Shown: positions 44,901 to 54,545, counted from the stretch's first letter. The stretch is 64,000 bases of DNA from Clostridium gasigenes (GCF_900104115.1 NZ_FNJM01000001.1:391374-455373); one strand, 5' to 3'. Notes: generated from the sequence alone by a model not told the origin. Made by a program: numbers and translations.

Positions 44901-46508
44901 CTTATATCACCACCACCACATCATGATATTTATTCAATTGAAGATTTAGCGCAATTAATTTATGATCTTAAAAATGCTAATTTAAAGGCAAGAGTGTCTG
45001 TTAAACTAGTTTCAGAAACTGGAGTTGGAACAATTGCAGCGGGAGTTGCTAAGGGTGGAGCTGATGTAATTGTAATATCCGGGTATGATGGAGGAACAGG
45101 TGCAGCACCAAGAACTTCTGTTAAACATGCAGGAATTCCATGGGAAATTGGCCTTGCAGAAGCTCAACAAACATTAATTATGAATGGGCTAAGGGAAAGG
45201 GTTGTACTTGAAACAGATGGTAAACTTATGTCTGGACGGGATGTGGCTATAGCTACATTACTTGGAGCAGAGGAGTTTGCATTTGCAACAGCACCTTTAG
45301 TTGCATTAGGTTGTGTAATGATGAGAGTTTGTAATTTAGATACTTGTCCTGTAGGAATAGCTACTCAAAATTCAGAACTTAGAAAAAGATTTAAAGGGAA
45401 ACCAGAATATGTTGTGAATTTCATGTACTTCGTTGCTGAAGAACTTAGAGAATACATGGCGAAACTTGGATTTAGGAATCTAGATGAAATGGTAGGTAGA
45501 ATAGATAAACTGAAACAAAAGGAAGATTTATCAGGAAGCAAAATAAGCAAGGTTAATTTAAGTTCAATTTTTAATGAATCACAATTTGAAGGTAGTAAAG
45601 GCTTAAGGTTTAATAAAGAGAAAAAATATAATCATAAATTAGATGAAGTTATAGATAGTACTCTTTTCTTATCTAAAGCTAAAACTGCTTTAGATTCTGG
45701 AGAAAAAGTGAAGTTTGAAATAGATATAACAAATACAAATAGAACTCTTGGAACAATATTAGGCTCTGAAATAACAAGAATATATAAATCGAATGGTTTA
45801 GCAGAAGACACTATTAGAATTAAATGTAATGGTGCAGGTGGTCAAAGCTTTGGGGCGTTTATACCAAGTGGATTAACTCTGCAGGTTGAAGGTGATTCAA
45901 ATGATTACTTAGGTAAAGGCCTATCAGGTGGAAAAATTATAGTTTATGTTCCAAGTAACTGTAACTTAGTTGCAGAGGAGAATATAATTATAGGAAATGT
46001 AGCTCTTTATGGAGCAACTTCAGGAAAAATATTGATAAATGGTATTGCAGGAGAAAGATTTGCTGTAAGAAACTCTGGAGCTATAGCTGTAGTTGAAGGG
46101 CTTGGAGATCATGGCCTTGAATATATGACTGGTGGAAAAATTGTTGTACTTGGAGAAGTTGGAGTAAACTTTGCAGCAGGTATGAGTGGTGGAATAGCTT
46201 ATGTACTTGATGAATTTGATACATTTAAAAATAAGGTAAATGAAGAAATGGTATTTGTAGAAACATTAGAAGAAGATGACGTTAAGAGTCTTAAATGTTT
46301 AATTGAAGAGCATGTTAATGAAACAAAATCAGCAAAGGGAACTAGAATATTAGAAAACTTTGATGAGGTAGTACTAAGATTTAAGAAGGTTATTCCTAAA
46401 GATTATAAACGTATGATTAAAATACTTGAGCAAAAGCAAAAAGAAGGGTTAGAAGGCGACGTAGCATTACTTGCAGCATTTGTTGAAAAAACTAAAACTA
46501 ATAAATAA
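41940..46508 (+). CDS. gltB: Glutamate synthase large subunit
   Basis: Transfers the amide of glutamine to 2-oxoglutarate, giving two glutamates. 1522 residues. Propeptide before the nucleophile Cys16 in EHDACGIGAI (type II glutamine amidotransferase, about 16-430), a central domain, the FMN/2-oxoglutarate barrel (about 850-1210, including KPGEGGQLPASKVYPW and SGYDGGTGAAPRTS), a 3Fe-4S motif CVMMRVCNLDTCPVGIAT near 1127-1144, and the C-terminal beta-helix with GSKGLRFN to GGKIVVLGEVGVNFAAGMSG. AAGGGGG site. Electrons come from the small subunit encoded 14 bases downstream. Confidence 0.96.
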   Translation: MKNNGLYNSSFEHDACGIGAIANIKGIKSHKVIEDCLNILENLEHRGGMGAEDNIGDGAGILFQIPHRFFKEEGQKLGIIIPGEGEYAVGMFFLSTKKIIRDESKTLVEAIVREEGLELLAWRKVPIDKNNLGQGAIDVMPYFLQPIIGKPSNVNKGIDFERKLYLLRRRIEKAVDKNSYLNKDTFYIASLSSKTIVYKGMLLSTQLRSFYIDLKSAKLESAIALVHSRYSTNTFPSWERAHPNRYMIHNGEINTLRGNVNRVYSREAGLVSEVLGDDLQKVLPIINKEGSDSAILDNTLEFLTMNGRDLTRAVMMLVPEPWVKSKSMKPSRKAFYEYNATLMEPWDGPSAIVFTDGEKLGAVLDRNGLRPARYYVTEDGHLILASEVGALDIRNEEIKYKGRLTPGKMLIVDTKTGELIDDEELKEKYESENPYSEWLEDGLVTLDKLPCNEGEVLSLNKENRSRLERVFGYGYEDLKNNILKMAESAEEPLVAMGIDSPIAILSKDSQPLFNYFKQLFAQVTNPPIDAIREEIVTATNVYLGTEGNILNDSKTNCNQIRLDNPIISDEELAKIKGIKRDGFKVKVLKTLFNKNNGKDSLENSLEKLFIEADKAYEEGFNIFILSDREVDEENLPIPSLLALAGLHHHLVKKGMRTRVAIIVESGEPREIHHFATLLGYGACAINPYLAYSAIEELIEVELLDLDYKQGVYNFNKAILKGIVKILSKMGISTVQSYQGAQMFEALGISTEVIDKYFTNTITRIGGIGLSEIQDECLKNHKEAFNKHIVNYDFSLDSLGTDKVRSGKEEHLYNPLVIHKLQEATKNGDYKLFKEYTALLNREESHLNLRGLMEFNYTDYAVSLDEVESVESIVKRFKTGAMSYGSISKEAHEALAIAMNRIGGKSNTGEGGEDALRWIADENGDLRRSSIKQIASGRFGVTSEYLVNADELQIKVAQGAKPGEGGQLPASKVYPWIAKTRKSTAGVGLISPPPHHDIYSIEDLAQLIYDLKNANLKARVSVKLVSETGVGTIAAGVAKGGADVIVISGYDGGTGAAPRTSVKHAGIPWEIGLAEAQQTLIMNGLRERVVLETDGKLMSGRDVAIATLLGAEEFAFATAPLVALGCVMMRVCNLDTCPVGIATQNSELRKRFKGKPEYVVNFMYFVAEELREYMAKLGFRNLDEMVGRIDKLKQKEDLSGSKISKVNLSSIFNESQFEGSKGLRFNKEKKYNHKLDEVIDSTLFLSKAKTALDSGEKVKFEIDITNTNRTLGTILGSEITRIYKSNGLAEDTIRIKCNGAGGQSFGAFIPSGLTLQVEGDSNDYLGKGLSGGKIIVYVPSNCNLVAEENIIIGNVALYGATSGKILINGIAGERFAVRNSGAIAVVEGLGDHGLEYMTGGKIVVLGEVGVNFAAGMSGGIAYVLDEFDTFKNKVNEEMVFVETLEEDDVKSLKCLIEEHVNETKSAKGTRILENFDEVVLRFKKVIPKDYKRMIKILEQKQKEGLEGDVALLAAFVEKTKTNK

Positions 46509-46522
46509 GGAGGCGTTAATTC

Positions 46523-48013
46523 ATGGGTAAAACAACAGGTTTTCTAGAGTTTGAAAGAAGAGAGGGTGAAAGCGAAAAACCTTTAGATAGATTAAAGCAT
46601 TGGAATGAGTTTAATAGCCTTCTTTCAAAAGGTGAACAAGAAAATCAAGGGGCAAGATGTATGGATTGTGGAGTTCCATTTTGCCAATCAGGAATTATGA
46701 TTAATGGAATGGCATCGGGATGTCCTATAAATAATTTAATTCCAGAATGGAATGATTTAATATATAGAGGTAAATGGAAACTCGCTTTAAGCAGATTACT
46801 TAAGACAAATAATTTTCCAGAGTTTACAGGTAGGGTTTGTCCTGCACCTTGTGAATCTGCCTGCACAGTAGGTATTAATGCCCCTTCGGTTACCATAAAA
46901 GAAAATGAGAAATCTATTATAGATAGAGGATTTGAAGAAGGATTAATAAAGGCAAATCCTCCAACTAATAGAACTGGGAAAAAAGTTGCGGTAATAGGAT
47001 CGGGACCTTCAGGCCTTGCAGCAGCAGATAGTTTAAATAAAAATGGACATTTGGTAACTGTTTTTGAAAGAGATGATAGAATTGGTGGATTGTTAATGTA
47101 TGGAATACCAAATATGAAACTTGATAAAAGAGTTATAGATAGAAGAGTTAACTTATTAAAAGAAGAAGGTATAGAATTTGCTATAAATACAAATGTAGGG
47201 AAGAACTATCCAGTAAGAAAAGTATTAACTGATTATGATGCAGTGGTTTTAGCTACAGGTTCTTCAAAACCAAGGGATTTAAAAGAAGAGGGAAGAGAAA
47301 TAAAAGGAATCTATTATGCAGTAGATTTCTTAAAGGCTAATACTAAAAGCTTACTTGATTCAAATTTTCAAGATAAAAAATATATAGATGTAAAGGATAA
47401 AAAAGTAATTATAATTGGTGGTGGAGACACAGGTACAGATTGTGTTGCAACATCTCTAAGACATGGGGCTACATCAATAATGCAATTAGAAATAATGGAT
47501 GAAATGCCAAATGAAAGAGCTTTAAATAACCCTTGGCCACAATGGGCAAGAATTTCTAAAACTGATTATGGACAAAAAGAATTTATTGAGTTAAATGGTG
47601 AAGATCCTAGAAAATACTGCAAAAGTGTAAAGAAATTTATAGGAGACTCAGAAGGGAATTTAAAGGCTGTAGTAACAGTGAATATGGAATGGAGAAGTGA
47701 TGATACAGGTAGATTTACTTGCACAGAGGTAGAAGGATCGGAAAAAACAGTAGAAGCCGATATTGTATTACTAGCAATGGGATTTATAGGGACAGAAGAT
47801 TATATAAAAGATGCTTTTGAAGTTCATTTAGATAATAGAGGAAATATTATTGGTGAATATGGTGATTTTAGAACTAATAGAGAAAAAATATTTACAGCTG
47901 GAGATGCAAGGCGTGGTCAATCATTAGTAGTTTGGGCAATTAATGAAGGTCGTGCAGTTGCAGATGTTGTTAATAATTATCTTGAAGAGAATAAGGAAGT
48001 GCCAAATAAATAA
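46523..48013 (+). CDS. gltD: Glutamate synthase small subunit
   Basis: NADPH/NADH-dependent flavoprotein that feeds electrons to GltB. 496 residues. N-terminal Cys clusters CMDCGVPFCQSG and CPAPCESACTVG bind two 4Fe-4S centres; VAVIGSGPSGLAAAD (about 153-167) binds FAD and VIIIGGGDTGTDCVATSLRHG (about 293-313) binds NAD(P). GKTTGFLEFERREG start and FTAGDARRGQSLVVWAINEGR end are typical. AAGGAGG site. Confidence 0.96.
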   Translation: MGKTTGFLEFERREGESEKPLDRLKHWNEFNSLLSKGEQENQGARCMDCGVPFCQSGIMINGMASGCPINNLIPEWNDLIYRGKWKLALSRLLKTNNFPEFTGRVCPAPCESACTVGINAPSVTIKENEKSIIDRGFEEGLIKANPPTNRTGKKVAVIGSGPSGLAAADSLNKNGHLVTVFERDDRIGGLLMYGIPNMKLDKRVIDRRVNLLKEEGIEFAINTNVGKNYPVRKVLTDYDAVVLATGSSKPRDLKEEGREIKGIYYAVDFLKANTKSLLDSNFQDKKYIDVKDKKVIIIGGGDTGTDCVATSLRHGATSIMQLEIMDEMPNERALNNPWPQWARISKTDYGQKEFIELNGEDPRKYCKSVKKFIGDSEGNLKAVVTVNMEWRSDDTGRFTCTEVEGSEKTVEADIVLLAMGFIGTEDYIKDAFEVHLDNRGNIIGEYGDFRTNREKIFTAGDARRGQSLVVWAINEGRAVADVVNNYLEENKEVPNK

Positions 48014-48031
48014 TTAAAGGATTATAAAACA

Positions 48032-48060
48032 AAAAAAGTGGTGAAAGCCACTTTTTATTT
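48032..48060 (+). terminator. Terminator of gltBD
   Basis: AAAAAGTGG, loop TGAAAG, CCACTTTTT. Confidence 0.9.
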
Positions 48061-48299
48061 CTAAAATAGTAAATCAGTAGTATAGATATAAGAAAAATGG
48101 TAAATTGAAAAGGCGAATGTTAATTTCAAATTTTTATAAAATTTCAGCTATGTAAAGGTTATTGCATAAGTTAAATGAAAAAAAATAAACAAATATTCGC
48201 TTTTGGGGTTGGAATTTATCTTTAAATGTTGTAATATAGTTCATGGAATTATAATTAAGGTATCTTAAAAAATGCCTAAAACAGGAAAGAGGTAAATAA
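48061..48299. other. Gap upstream of the purine permease gene
   Basis: A/T-rich. Contains inverted GCGAATRTT sequences at 48113-48121 and 48192-48200 that resemble half PurBoxes but are 70 bases apart, and a short palindromic repeat copy at 48255-48279 (TTAAGGTATCTT to GCCTAA). No purine riboswitch pattern is seen. Confidence 0.4.
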
Positions 48300-49616
48300 A
48301 TGAAAAAATCAGATAAGGCTAATAAAATTTTAGATAATTATTTTGGGTTAACAAAGAATGGCACAAATGTGAAAACAGAAATGCTTGCAGGGCTAACTAC
48401 ATTTATGACAATGGCATATATACTAATAGTTAACCCAGCGATATTATCAGCTGCTAGAATGGATAGTGGAGCGGTATTTACAGCAACAGCTATTTCAGCA
48501 GTAATTTCAACTCTTATAATGGGATTATATGCAAAATTACCATTTGCACAAGCTCCAGGAATGGGATTAAATGCATTTTTTGCATTTACCATAGTAGTTA
48601 CAATGGGATATTCTTTTAAATTTGCATTAACAGCAGTATTTTTAGAGGGTATTATATTTATTTTATTAACTCTATTTAATATTCGTGAAGCAATTGTTGA
48701 TTCAATCCCTTCAAATATTAAAAAAGCAATATCAGTTGGTATTGGTTTATTAATTGCTCTTATAGGGCTTGAAGGAGCAGGTGTAGTAGTACAAGGCAGT
48801 GGAACTCTATTAACCCTTGGAGATATAACTAAAGGGCCTGCGTTACTTGCTATAGTTGGTATAATAATTACTGGAATATTAATGGCTATGAATGTTAAAG
48901 GTGCATTATTCTTTGGAATGATAGCAACAGCAATTATTGGAATGCCAATGGGAATTACTCCTATGCCACAAAGACTTATGAGTATGCCACCATCAATAGA
49001 TTCAGTATTTATGAAATTTGAATGGAATAATATTTTCTCTCTAGATATGCTTGTAGTATTATTTACATTACTATTTATGGATATGTTTGATACTATAGGA
49101 ACTTTAGTTGGAGTTACTACAAAAGCAAAAATGCTTGATGAAAATGGGAAAGTTCCAAACATTAAAAAAGCATTACTTTCAGATGCAATTGGAACAACTG
49201 TTGGAGCATGTCTTGGCACAAGCACAGTAAGTACTTTTGTAGAAAGTGCAGCAGGAGTTGCAGAAGGTGGAAGAACAGGGTTAACAGCAGTTTCTACAGC
49301 TATAATGTTTGCACTTGCATTATTCTTTGCTCCAGTGTTTGGTATTATAACACCAGCAGTAACAGCTTCAGCCTTGGTTTTGGTTGGGTTATTTATGTTA
49401 GAACCAATTAAAGAAATAGATCTTACAGATTGGACAGAAGCGCTTCCAGCATTTTTAACAATAATAATGATGCCGCTGTCATATAGTATTTCAGATGGTA
49501 TTGTATTTGGAGTTGTATCGTATATATTATTAAAATTATTTACTGGGAAAAGAAAAGACATAAGTATTACTACGGTAATACTAGGGCTTGTATTTATACT
49601 TAAATTTATTATTTAG
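48300..49616 (+). CDS. pbuG: Purine (guanine/hypoxanthine) permease, AzgA/PbuG family
   Basis: 438 residues, about 12 membrane helices, NCS2-type purine:cation symporter. Signature parts: NVKTEMLAGLTTFMTMAYIL then IVNPAILSAARMD near the start, FAQAPGMGLNAFFAF (about 80-94), LDMLVVLFTLLFMDMFDTIGTLVG, and STVSTFVESAAGVAEGGRTG (about 302-321). GAAAGAGG site. Single-gene unit with its own terminator. Guanine versus adenine preference cannot be settled from sequence. Confidence 0.9.
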   Translation: MKKSDKANKILDNYFGLTKNGTNVKTEMLAGLTTFMTMAYILIVNPAILSAARMDSGAVFTATAISAVISTLIMGLYAKLPFAQAPGMGLNAFFAFTIVVTMGYSFKFALTAVFLEGIIFILLTLFNIREAIVDSIPSNIKKAISVGIGLLIALIGLEGAGVVVQGSGTLLTLGDITKGPALLAIVGIIITGILMAMNVKGALFFGMIATAIIGMPMGITPMPQRLMSMPPSIDSVFMKFEWNNIFSLDMLVVLFTLLFMDMFDTIGTLVGVTTKAKMLDENGKVPNIKKALLSDAIGTTVGACLGTSTVSTFVESAAGVAEGGRTGLTAVSTAIMFALALFFAPVFGIITPAVTASALVLVGLFMLEPIKEIDLTDWTEALPAFLTIIMMPLSYSISDGIVFGVVSYILLKLFTGKRKDISITTVILGLVFILKFII

Positions 49617-49689
49617 ATATTTATTAGAAATTAATAATAATAAAAAATAAAGGAATATATCGAAATTGATTTTAATATATCCAGAAATG

Positions 49690-49718
49690 AAAAGTGGATT
49701 CTTAGGAATCCACTTTTT
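49690..49718 (+). terminator. Rho-independent terminator
   Basis: AAAAGTGGATTC and GAATCCACTTTTT around TTAG. The remaining gap to 50004 is A/T-rich with nothing else recognised. Confidence 0.9.
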
Positions 49719-50004
49719 GCGTATACTTTATTCCTTGGGGTGATATATGCTTTTTCTATTTAACGTGATAAAGCGGTAAATGTGAATATAATAACAATTT
49801 TCGGGACAATATAGCAATATGGTAGAGGTAAGTTAAAAAAAATTAATAATTAATAAAAAAAAAATAAAATAATTAAAAAAATGATAAATAAAGAATAGTC
49901 TGACAAAAATGGAAGTTGTCGAAAGGTAAAAAAATTGGTAAAATAAGAATAGAAATAATTTTATATTTATTTACGTAAAAGTAGACTATTAGGAGGAATT
50001 ATAT

Positions 50005-51432
50005 ATGGATGATCAAGCAAAAAAAATTAGGTGGTACAACCTCGCCTTAATGGCCTTCGTATCAGTTTGGGGATTTGGTAATGTTGTTAACAACTTTGCA
50101 AATCAAGGGTTAACTGTAATTGTATCATGGGTATTAATTATTGCATTATATTTTGTTCCTTATGCATTAATGGTTGGTGAACTTGGATCAACTTTTAAAG
50201 ATAGTAATGGTGGAGTAAGCTCATGGATAAGAGAAACTATGGGGCCTACACTTGCTTACTTTGCAGGATGGACTTATTGGGTAGTACATGTACCGTATTT
50301 AGCACAAAAACCTCAATCGGTTTTAATAGGAATAGGTTGGATTTTCAATCAAAATGGAAATTTAGTAAATGACATGAAACCACTTACAGCTCAGATGATA
50401 GCATTAGCTATATTCTTAGGATTCTTATGGATAGCTTCAAGAGGAGTAACTTCACTTAAGAAAATAGGAACAGTTGCAGGAATATCAGTATTTGTTATGT
50501 CTATGTTATACATTGTTTTAATGGTAACAGCTCCAGCAATAAGAGGAATAACTCCAGCAACAACTGATATTACATTTAAAACTATAATGCCAGAGTTTAA
50601 CTTTGCATATTTTACAACACTTTCAATGCTAGTGTTTGCAGTTGGAGGATGTGAAAAAATTTCTCCTTATGTAAACAGTATGAATAAACCAAGTAAAGAA
50701 TTCCCAAAGGGAATGATAGTTTTAGCAATAATGGTTGCGATTTCAGCATTACTTGGATCAGTAGCAATGGGAATGATGTTTGATGCAAACAATATACCAA
50801 AAGATTTAATGATGAATGGTCAATATTATGCATTCCAAACACTTGGAGAATATTATGGAGTAGGAAACTTCTTCTTAGTAATTTATGCATTATCTAACGT
50901 ATTAGCTCAAGTTTCAGCATTAGTATTTTCAATAGATGCGCCTCTAAAGATTTTACTTGGAGATGCAGATAAAAACTTTATACCAGATGGATTAACTAAA
51001 GTAAATAAACATGGCGCTCATATTAATGGATATTTAATGACAGCAGTACTTGTTGGTATATTAATAATAGTTCCAGCACTTGGAATTGGTGATATGAATT
51101 CACTATTTAAGTGGTTATTAAAACTTAATTCAGTGGTAATGCCATTAAGATATCTTTGGGTGTTCTTAGCATTTGTAATGGTTAAGAAAGCCTCAGATAA
51201 ATTCCACTCAGATTATAAATTCCTAAAGAATGATAAACTAGCGTTAGGAGTTGGAGTCTGGTGTTTCATATTTACAGCATTTGCTTGTATTATGGGTATG
51301 TTCCCAACTGGAATAGAAACATTTACTAAGGAATGGTGGTTCCAAATAACACTTAATGTTGGAACACCATTTGTATTAGTAGGACTTGGACTTATATTAC
51401 CACAAATTGCAAAGGGTAATAAACAAGCTTAA
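50005..51432 (+). CDS. yjeM: Amino-acid permease, YjeM-like glutamate/GABA family
   Basis: 475 residues, about 12 membrane helices of the APC superfamily. The start KIRWYNLALMAFVSVWGFGN followed by VVNNFANQGL, then ALMVGELGSTFKDSNGGVSSWIRETMG, is characteristic of the YjeM/GadC-like group that moves glutamate, GABA or related amino acids. AGGAGG site. Placed among glutamate-metabolism genes (gltBD upstream, icd and glutaminase downstream); the exact substrate is not provable here. Confidence 0.85.
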   Translation: MDDQAKKIRWYNLALMAFVSVWGFGNVVNNFANQGLTVIVSWVLIIALYFVPYALMVGELGSTFKDSNGGVSSWIRETMGPTLAYFAGWTYWVVHVPYLAQKPQSVLIGIGWIFNQNGNLVNDMKPLTAQMIALAIFLGFLWIASRGVTSLKKIGTVAGISVFVMSMLYIVLMVTAPAIRGITPATTDITFKTIMPEFNFAYFTTLSMLVFAVGGCEKISPYVNSMNKPSKEFPKGMIVLAIMVAISALLGSVAMGMMFDANNIPKDLMMNGQYYAFQTLGEYYGVGNFFLVIYALSNVLAQVSALVFSIDAPLKILLGDADKNFIPDGLTKVNKHGAHINGYLMTAVLVGILIIVPALGIGDMNSLFKWLLKLNSVVMPLRYLWVFLAFVMVKKASDKFHSDYKFLKNDKLALGVGVWCFIFTAFACIMGMFPTGIETFTKEWWFQITLNVGTPFVLVGLGLILPQIAKGNKQA

Positions 51433-51455
51433 GGCATCTTTTTGAAGATACCTAA
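51429..51455. repeat. Palindromic intergenic repeat, short form
   Basis: TTAAGGCATCTT, TTT, GAAGATACCTAA: the end sequences of the long repeats joined with almost no centre. It overlaps the yjeM stop codon. Confidence 0.65.
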
Positions 51456-51456
51456 C

Positions 51457-51502
51457 ATAATAAAAGAACTGTTTTTCTTAGGAAGAGCAGTTCTTTTATT
51501 AT
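51457..51502 (+). terminator. Terminator of yjeM
   Basis: ATAATAAAAGAACTG and CAGTTCTTTTATTAT, perfect 15-base arms. Confidence 0.85.
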
Positions 51503-51662
51503 AAAATAACAAAGTTTAACCAAAGTTATTAATAAACTCTTAATAAAATATAGTTTATCACTTATTGCATTTTAAAAAATAATGTTGTATAATTGGGGAA
51601 TAGAAACAAAGGTTCTTAAAACAATAAAATTAAAAAAATGAGTATAGGATGGGAGATTGACT

Positions 51663-51953
51663 ATGAATAATACATTTAAAACAATTATATATATGATATT
51701 AGGATTTATGGTAGTGTCGTTAGTTGCAAGCTTATTTTTAAGCGCTTTACCTTGGATGTTATTAATAGGAGCAATACTTTTCGTGTATTTTAAAATTAAA
51801 GGGTATTTTATTCAAAAGAAAAGAGGATATTCAAGTAATAGCCATCAAAAAACATATGATTCAAATGATAAATCACAATATTCAACTGGAAATGTACAGG
51901 ATGAAGATGAAATTTCAGATGTTATAGATGTTGATTATAAGGATGTAGAATAA
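51663..51953 (+). CDS. Small membrane protein, 96 residues
   Basis: ATG 51663 follows GGGAG by about 8 bases; the TTG two codons earlier is less likely. Two close hydrophobic helices (about 7-27 and 28-44), then a Lys-rich turn and an acidic tail ending DEISDVIDVDYKDVE. The topology places both ends in the cytoplasm. I do not recognise a family; similar small proteins with an acidic tail are common near envelope genes in clostridia. Confidence 0.65.
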   Translation: MNNTFKTIIYMILGFMVVSLVASLFLSALPWMLLIGAILFVYFKIKGYFIQKKRGYSSNSHQKTYDSNDKSQYSTGNVQDEDEISDVIDVDYKDVE

Positions 51954-51961
51954 AATATAAC

Positions 51962-52005
51962 AATAAGACATTTGCATTTTAGAAGCAAATGTCTTATTTG
52001 CTTTT
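51962..52005 (+). terminator. Rho-independent terminator
   Basis: AATAAGACATTTGC and GCAAATGTCTTATT, perfect, followed by TGCTTTT. Confidence 0.9.
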
Positions 52006-52121
52006 CTATATTAAATATTAAAAACTTAATTTTTTTTAAGAAGCTTAAAAATTCAGAATAACAATGTTTTTGAAGATAACTAATGTAATAAATCAATTTA
52101 AATGATGAGGTGATAATAATT

Positions 52122-53000
52122 ATGAATTTTAGAAAATTAAAAATATTTTATGAAACTGCTTTATGTTTAAATATGACTAAGGTTGCTAGAGATATGTATA
52201 TAAGTCAACCATCTATAAGCCAAAGTATTCATGAATTAGAAAATGAAGTTGGAGTAAAACTATTTGATAGAATAGGGAAAAAGTTATTTTTAACAGGTGA
52301 AGGAGAGTTGTTTTTAAATTATACAAGAAGAATACTTAATCTTTATGATGAAGGAATGAAAACATTAAATGATTATGCACATAATTCTAAAGGTAGAATT
52401 ACAATAGGGGCTAGTACAACTATTGGAATTTATATTTTGCCAGATATTATAAAATCTTTTTCAGAGAAATATAAGGATATAGAAATATCTATAATAATAG
52501 AGAACACTACTAATATTAAAAACTTAATATTACAGAATAAAGTAGATTTTGCATATGTAGAAGGTGAAGTAAAATCAAGAGAAATAAATATAGAAAAAAT
52601 TTGGGAAGATGAATTAGTATTTATCTGTGGAAATGATCATAAATGGAAAAATATTAACGTAATTAAAGCTGATGACTTAAGTGGTGAAAAGCTAATTATG
52701 AGGGAATATGGCAGTGGTAGCAGAGAAATAATAGAAAATTATTTGAAAAGCAAAGAAATTAATTATGATATATTTTTAGAACTTGGAAATACAGAAGCTA
52801 TAAAGAAGACTGTAGAAGCTAACTTAGGAATAGGGTGTGTTTCTGAGAAATGTATAGAAGAAAAACTTAGATATGGGGATTTAAATTGTTTTAGGATAGA
52901 GGGGAGAAAAATAAAAAGAGAATTGCTCCTTATAACTCATAAGGATAAGTTTATTTCAAATAATATGAAAGAATTTATTGAATTTTCAAAATATAACTAA
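52122..53000 (+). CDS. LysR-family transcriptional regulator
   Basis: 292 residues from ATG 52122, after GAGGTGAT; the GTG at 52110 is inside that site. N-terminal winged helix (MNFRKLKIFYETALCLNMTK, then ISQPSISQSIHELENEVGVK) and a periplasmic-binding-like effector domain from about residue 90 (IGASTTIGIYILPDIIKSF). It precedes a YeiH-type exporter on the same strand; LysR-YeiH pairs are common and the regulator probably controls that gene. Confidence 0.9.
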   Translation: MNFRKLKIFYETALCLNMTKVARDMYISQPSISQSIHELENEVGVKLFDRIGKKLFLTGEGELFLNYTRRILNLYDEGMKTLNDYAHNSKGRITIGASTTIGIYILPDIIKSFSEKYKDIEISIIIENTTNIKNLILQNKVDFAYVEGEVKSREINIEKIWEDELVFICGNDHKWKNINVIKADDLSGEKLIMREYGSGSREIIENYLKSKEINYDIFLELGNTEAIKKTVEANLGIGCVSEKCIEEKLRYGDLNCFRIEGRKIKRELLLITHKDKFISNNMKEFIEFSKYN

Positions 53001-53051
53001 TAAGGTACTTCAAAAAATAATAGCTCAGAATAATGAGCTATTATTTTTTAT
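53001..53051 (+). terminator. Terminator embedded in a palindromic repeat copy
   Basis: Hairpin with perfect 15-16-base arms (AAAAAATAATAGCTCA and complement, 53012-53049) ending in TTTTTT, preceded by TAAGGTACTTC as in the intergenic repeat family. Confidence 0.8.
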
Positions 53052-53205
53052 ACATATAATTAAAAACCTATTGAACATATAAAAAAATGATATTTTACCT
53101 TTTAGCAATAAACAAATATAATTAAGTAAGAAAGTGAAAAAGTTCCTTTAGAGATTATATAAGATTTTAATAAAAGTAAAGAGAATACATATGGACGGTG
53201 ATTAT

Positions 53206-54216
53206 ATGCAAACAAAAATACAAAAGATAGCTCCAGGATTATTTATTTGTTTAATAATTGGAATTATATCAGAAATATTAGGAAATCAGTTTTCGACTAT
53301 TGGAGCAGCTACCTTTGCAATATTTATTGGAATATTAGCTGGAAACACTATTTTTCATAAAAAAGTATTTGACTTAGGTACTAAATTTGCAGAAAAAAAT
53401 TTATTGAATTATTCAATTATTTTAATGGGGGCAAATTTAAATATAATGGAAATAGCAGCATTAGGATTAAATGGAGTAACCTTTATAGTTATTCAAATGA
53501 CTTTAACAATATTAGTTGCATATTTCATAGGTAGGAAGCTTGGCTTTAACAAGAAGTTTTCGTTGCTAATGGCTTCAGGTAATGCAGTATGTGGTTCCTC
53601 AGCCATTGGAGCAACAGCTCCAGTTATAGAAGCAGATGAATCAGATAAAGTAATATCTATAACAATAGTAAATGTTGTAGGAACAATATTAATGGTATTA
53701 TTACCTTTAATAACATCAGCACTTTATAATAACTCAGTTTTAGAAAGCTCAGCTATGATGGGTGGAGTTTTACAATCTGTTGGACAAGTTATTGGGTCAG
53801 CTAAATTCATAGGGGAAGATATAGTTAGGATGGCAACAGTATTTAAAATTATAAGAATTATACTTTTAGTTGCAGTTGTAATTATATTCTCTAAAATAGA
53901 TGTTAATGAAGATGTGAAAAGTAAAAATAATAATAGTTCTAAAAATGAAAAAGAAGTTAGTGTTGGCATTCCATGGTATATAACTGGTTTTTTCATAGTT
54001 AGTATAATTTACACTTTAGGATTAGTTCCGGGAGTGTTATCATCCTTATTTAAATGGATAAGTGGGAACTTTGAAATTATAGCTCTAGCAGGGATAGGTA
54101 TGAGAGTTAAGATAAAAGACTTAATAAACGAAGGTCCTATGGCTATGCTTTATGGGGGAATAGTAGCAGTTTGCCAAATAGTATTTGCAATAGTACTTAT
54201 TAAAATATTAATATAG
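53206..54216 (+). CDS. yeiH: YeiH family putative sulfate exporter
   Basis: 336 residues, about nine to ten membrane helices. The GGTGAT site supports ATG 53206; ATG 53191 is possible. Family signature: APGLFICLIIGIISEILGNQ, GAATFAIFIGILAGN, NYSIILMGANLN and GNAVCGSSAIGATAPVIEAD (about 125-144). The UPF0324/YeiH family is annotated as sulfate or small-anion exporters, but the substrate is not firmly known. Follows the LysR gene. Confidence 0.85.
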   Translation: MQTKIQKIAPGLFICLIIGIISEILGNQFSTIGAATFAIFIGILAGNTIFHKKVFDLGTKFAEKNLLNYSIILMGANLNIMEIAALGLNGVTFIVIQMTLTILVAYFIGRKLGFNKKFSLLMASGNAVCGSSAIGATAPVIEADESDKVISITIVNVVGTILMVLLPLITSALYNNSVLESSAMMGGVLQSVGQVIGSAKFIGEDIVRMATVFKIIRIILLVAVVIIFSKIDVNEDVKSKNNNSSKNEKEVSVGIPWYITGFFIVSIIYTLGLVPGVLSSLFKWISGNFEIIALAGIGMRVKIKDLINEGPMAMLYGGIVAVCQIVFAIVLIKILI

Positions 54217-54278
54217 AAAAAATGTGTATAAGGCAATTTCAAAACAAGAACGTGAATGAAAATAAAATAAACTTGCAA

Positions 54279-54318
54279 AATAAAAGCTTAATCTTAAAAA
54301 AAGATTTAGCTTTTATTA
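54279..54318 (+). terminator. Rho-independent terminator
   Basis: AATAAAAGCT-AATCTT and its complement, one mismatch, around a seven-A loop. The rest of the 54217-54545 gap is A/T-rich without other signals. Confidence 0.75.
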
Positions 54319-54545
54319 TCTTATTAAACCATAAAGTGTATAAAACGGGTTAAGTAATGGGGTATATAGGGCTGGATTAATAAAGATAATATATTTATTA
54401 AATTTAAAAATGAATAATATATAAAAAAATAATTCAAAAAGTTATTAAATAGAGAAAATTTTCAATATTTTAAATTGATATTAAATGGCTGATAAGTTAT
54501 AATGTTGATAATAAATTAAAAAAACAATATTAGGGGGGCATAATT

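Noticed and set aside
48013..48299. Purine riboswitch before the purine permease
   Set aside because: The conserved purine aptamer loops are not present; only weak GCGAATRTT half-sites with the wrong spacing for a PurBox pair.
48338..49561. 407-codon minus-strand open frame
   Set aside because: Antisense to the purine permease gene, which has clear family motifs, a ribosome binding site and a terminator; the minus frame is low-complexity Ile/Asn/Pro-rich.
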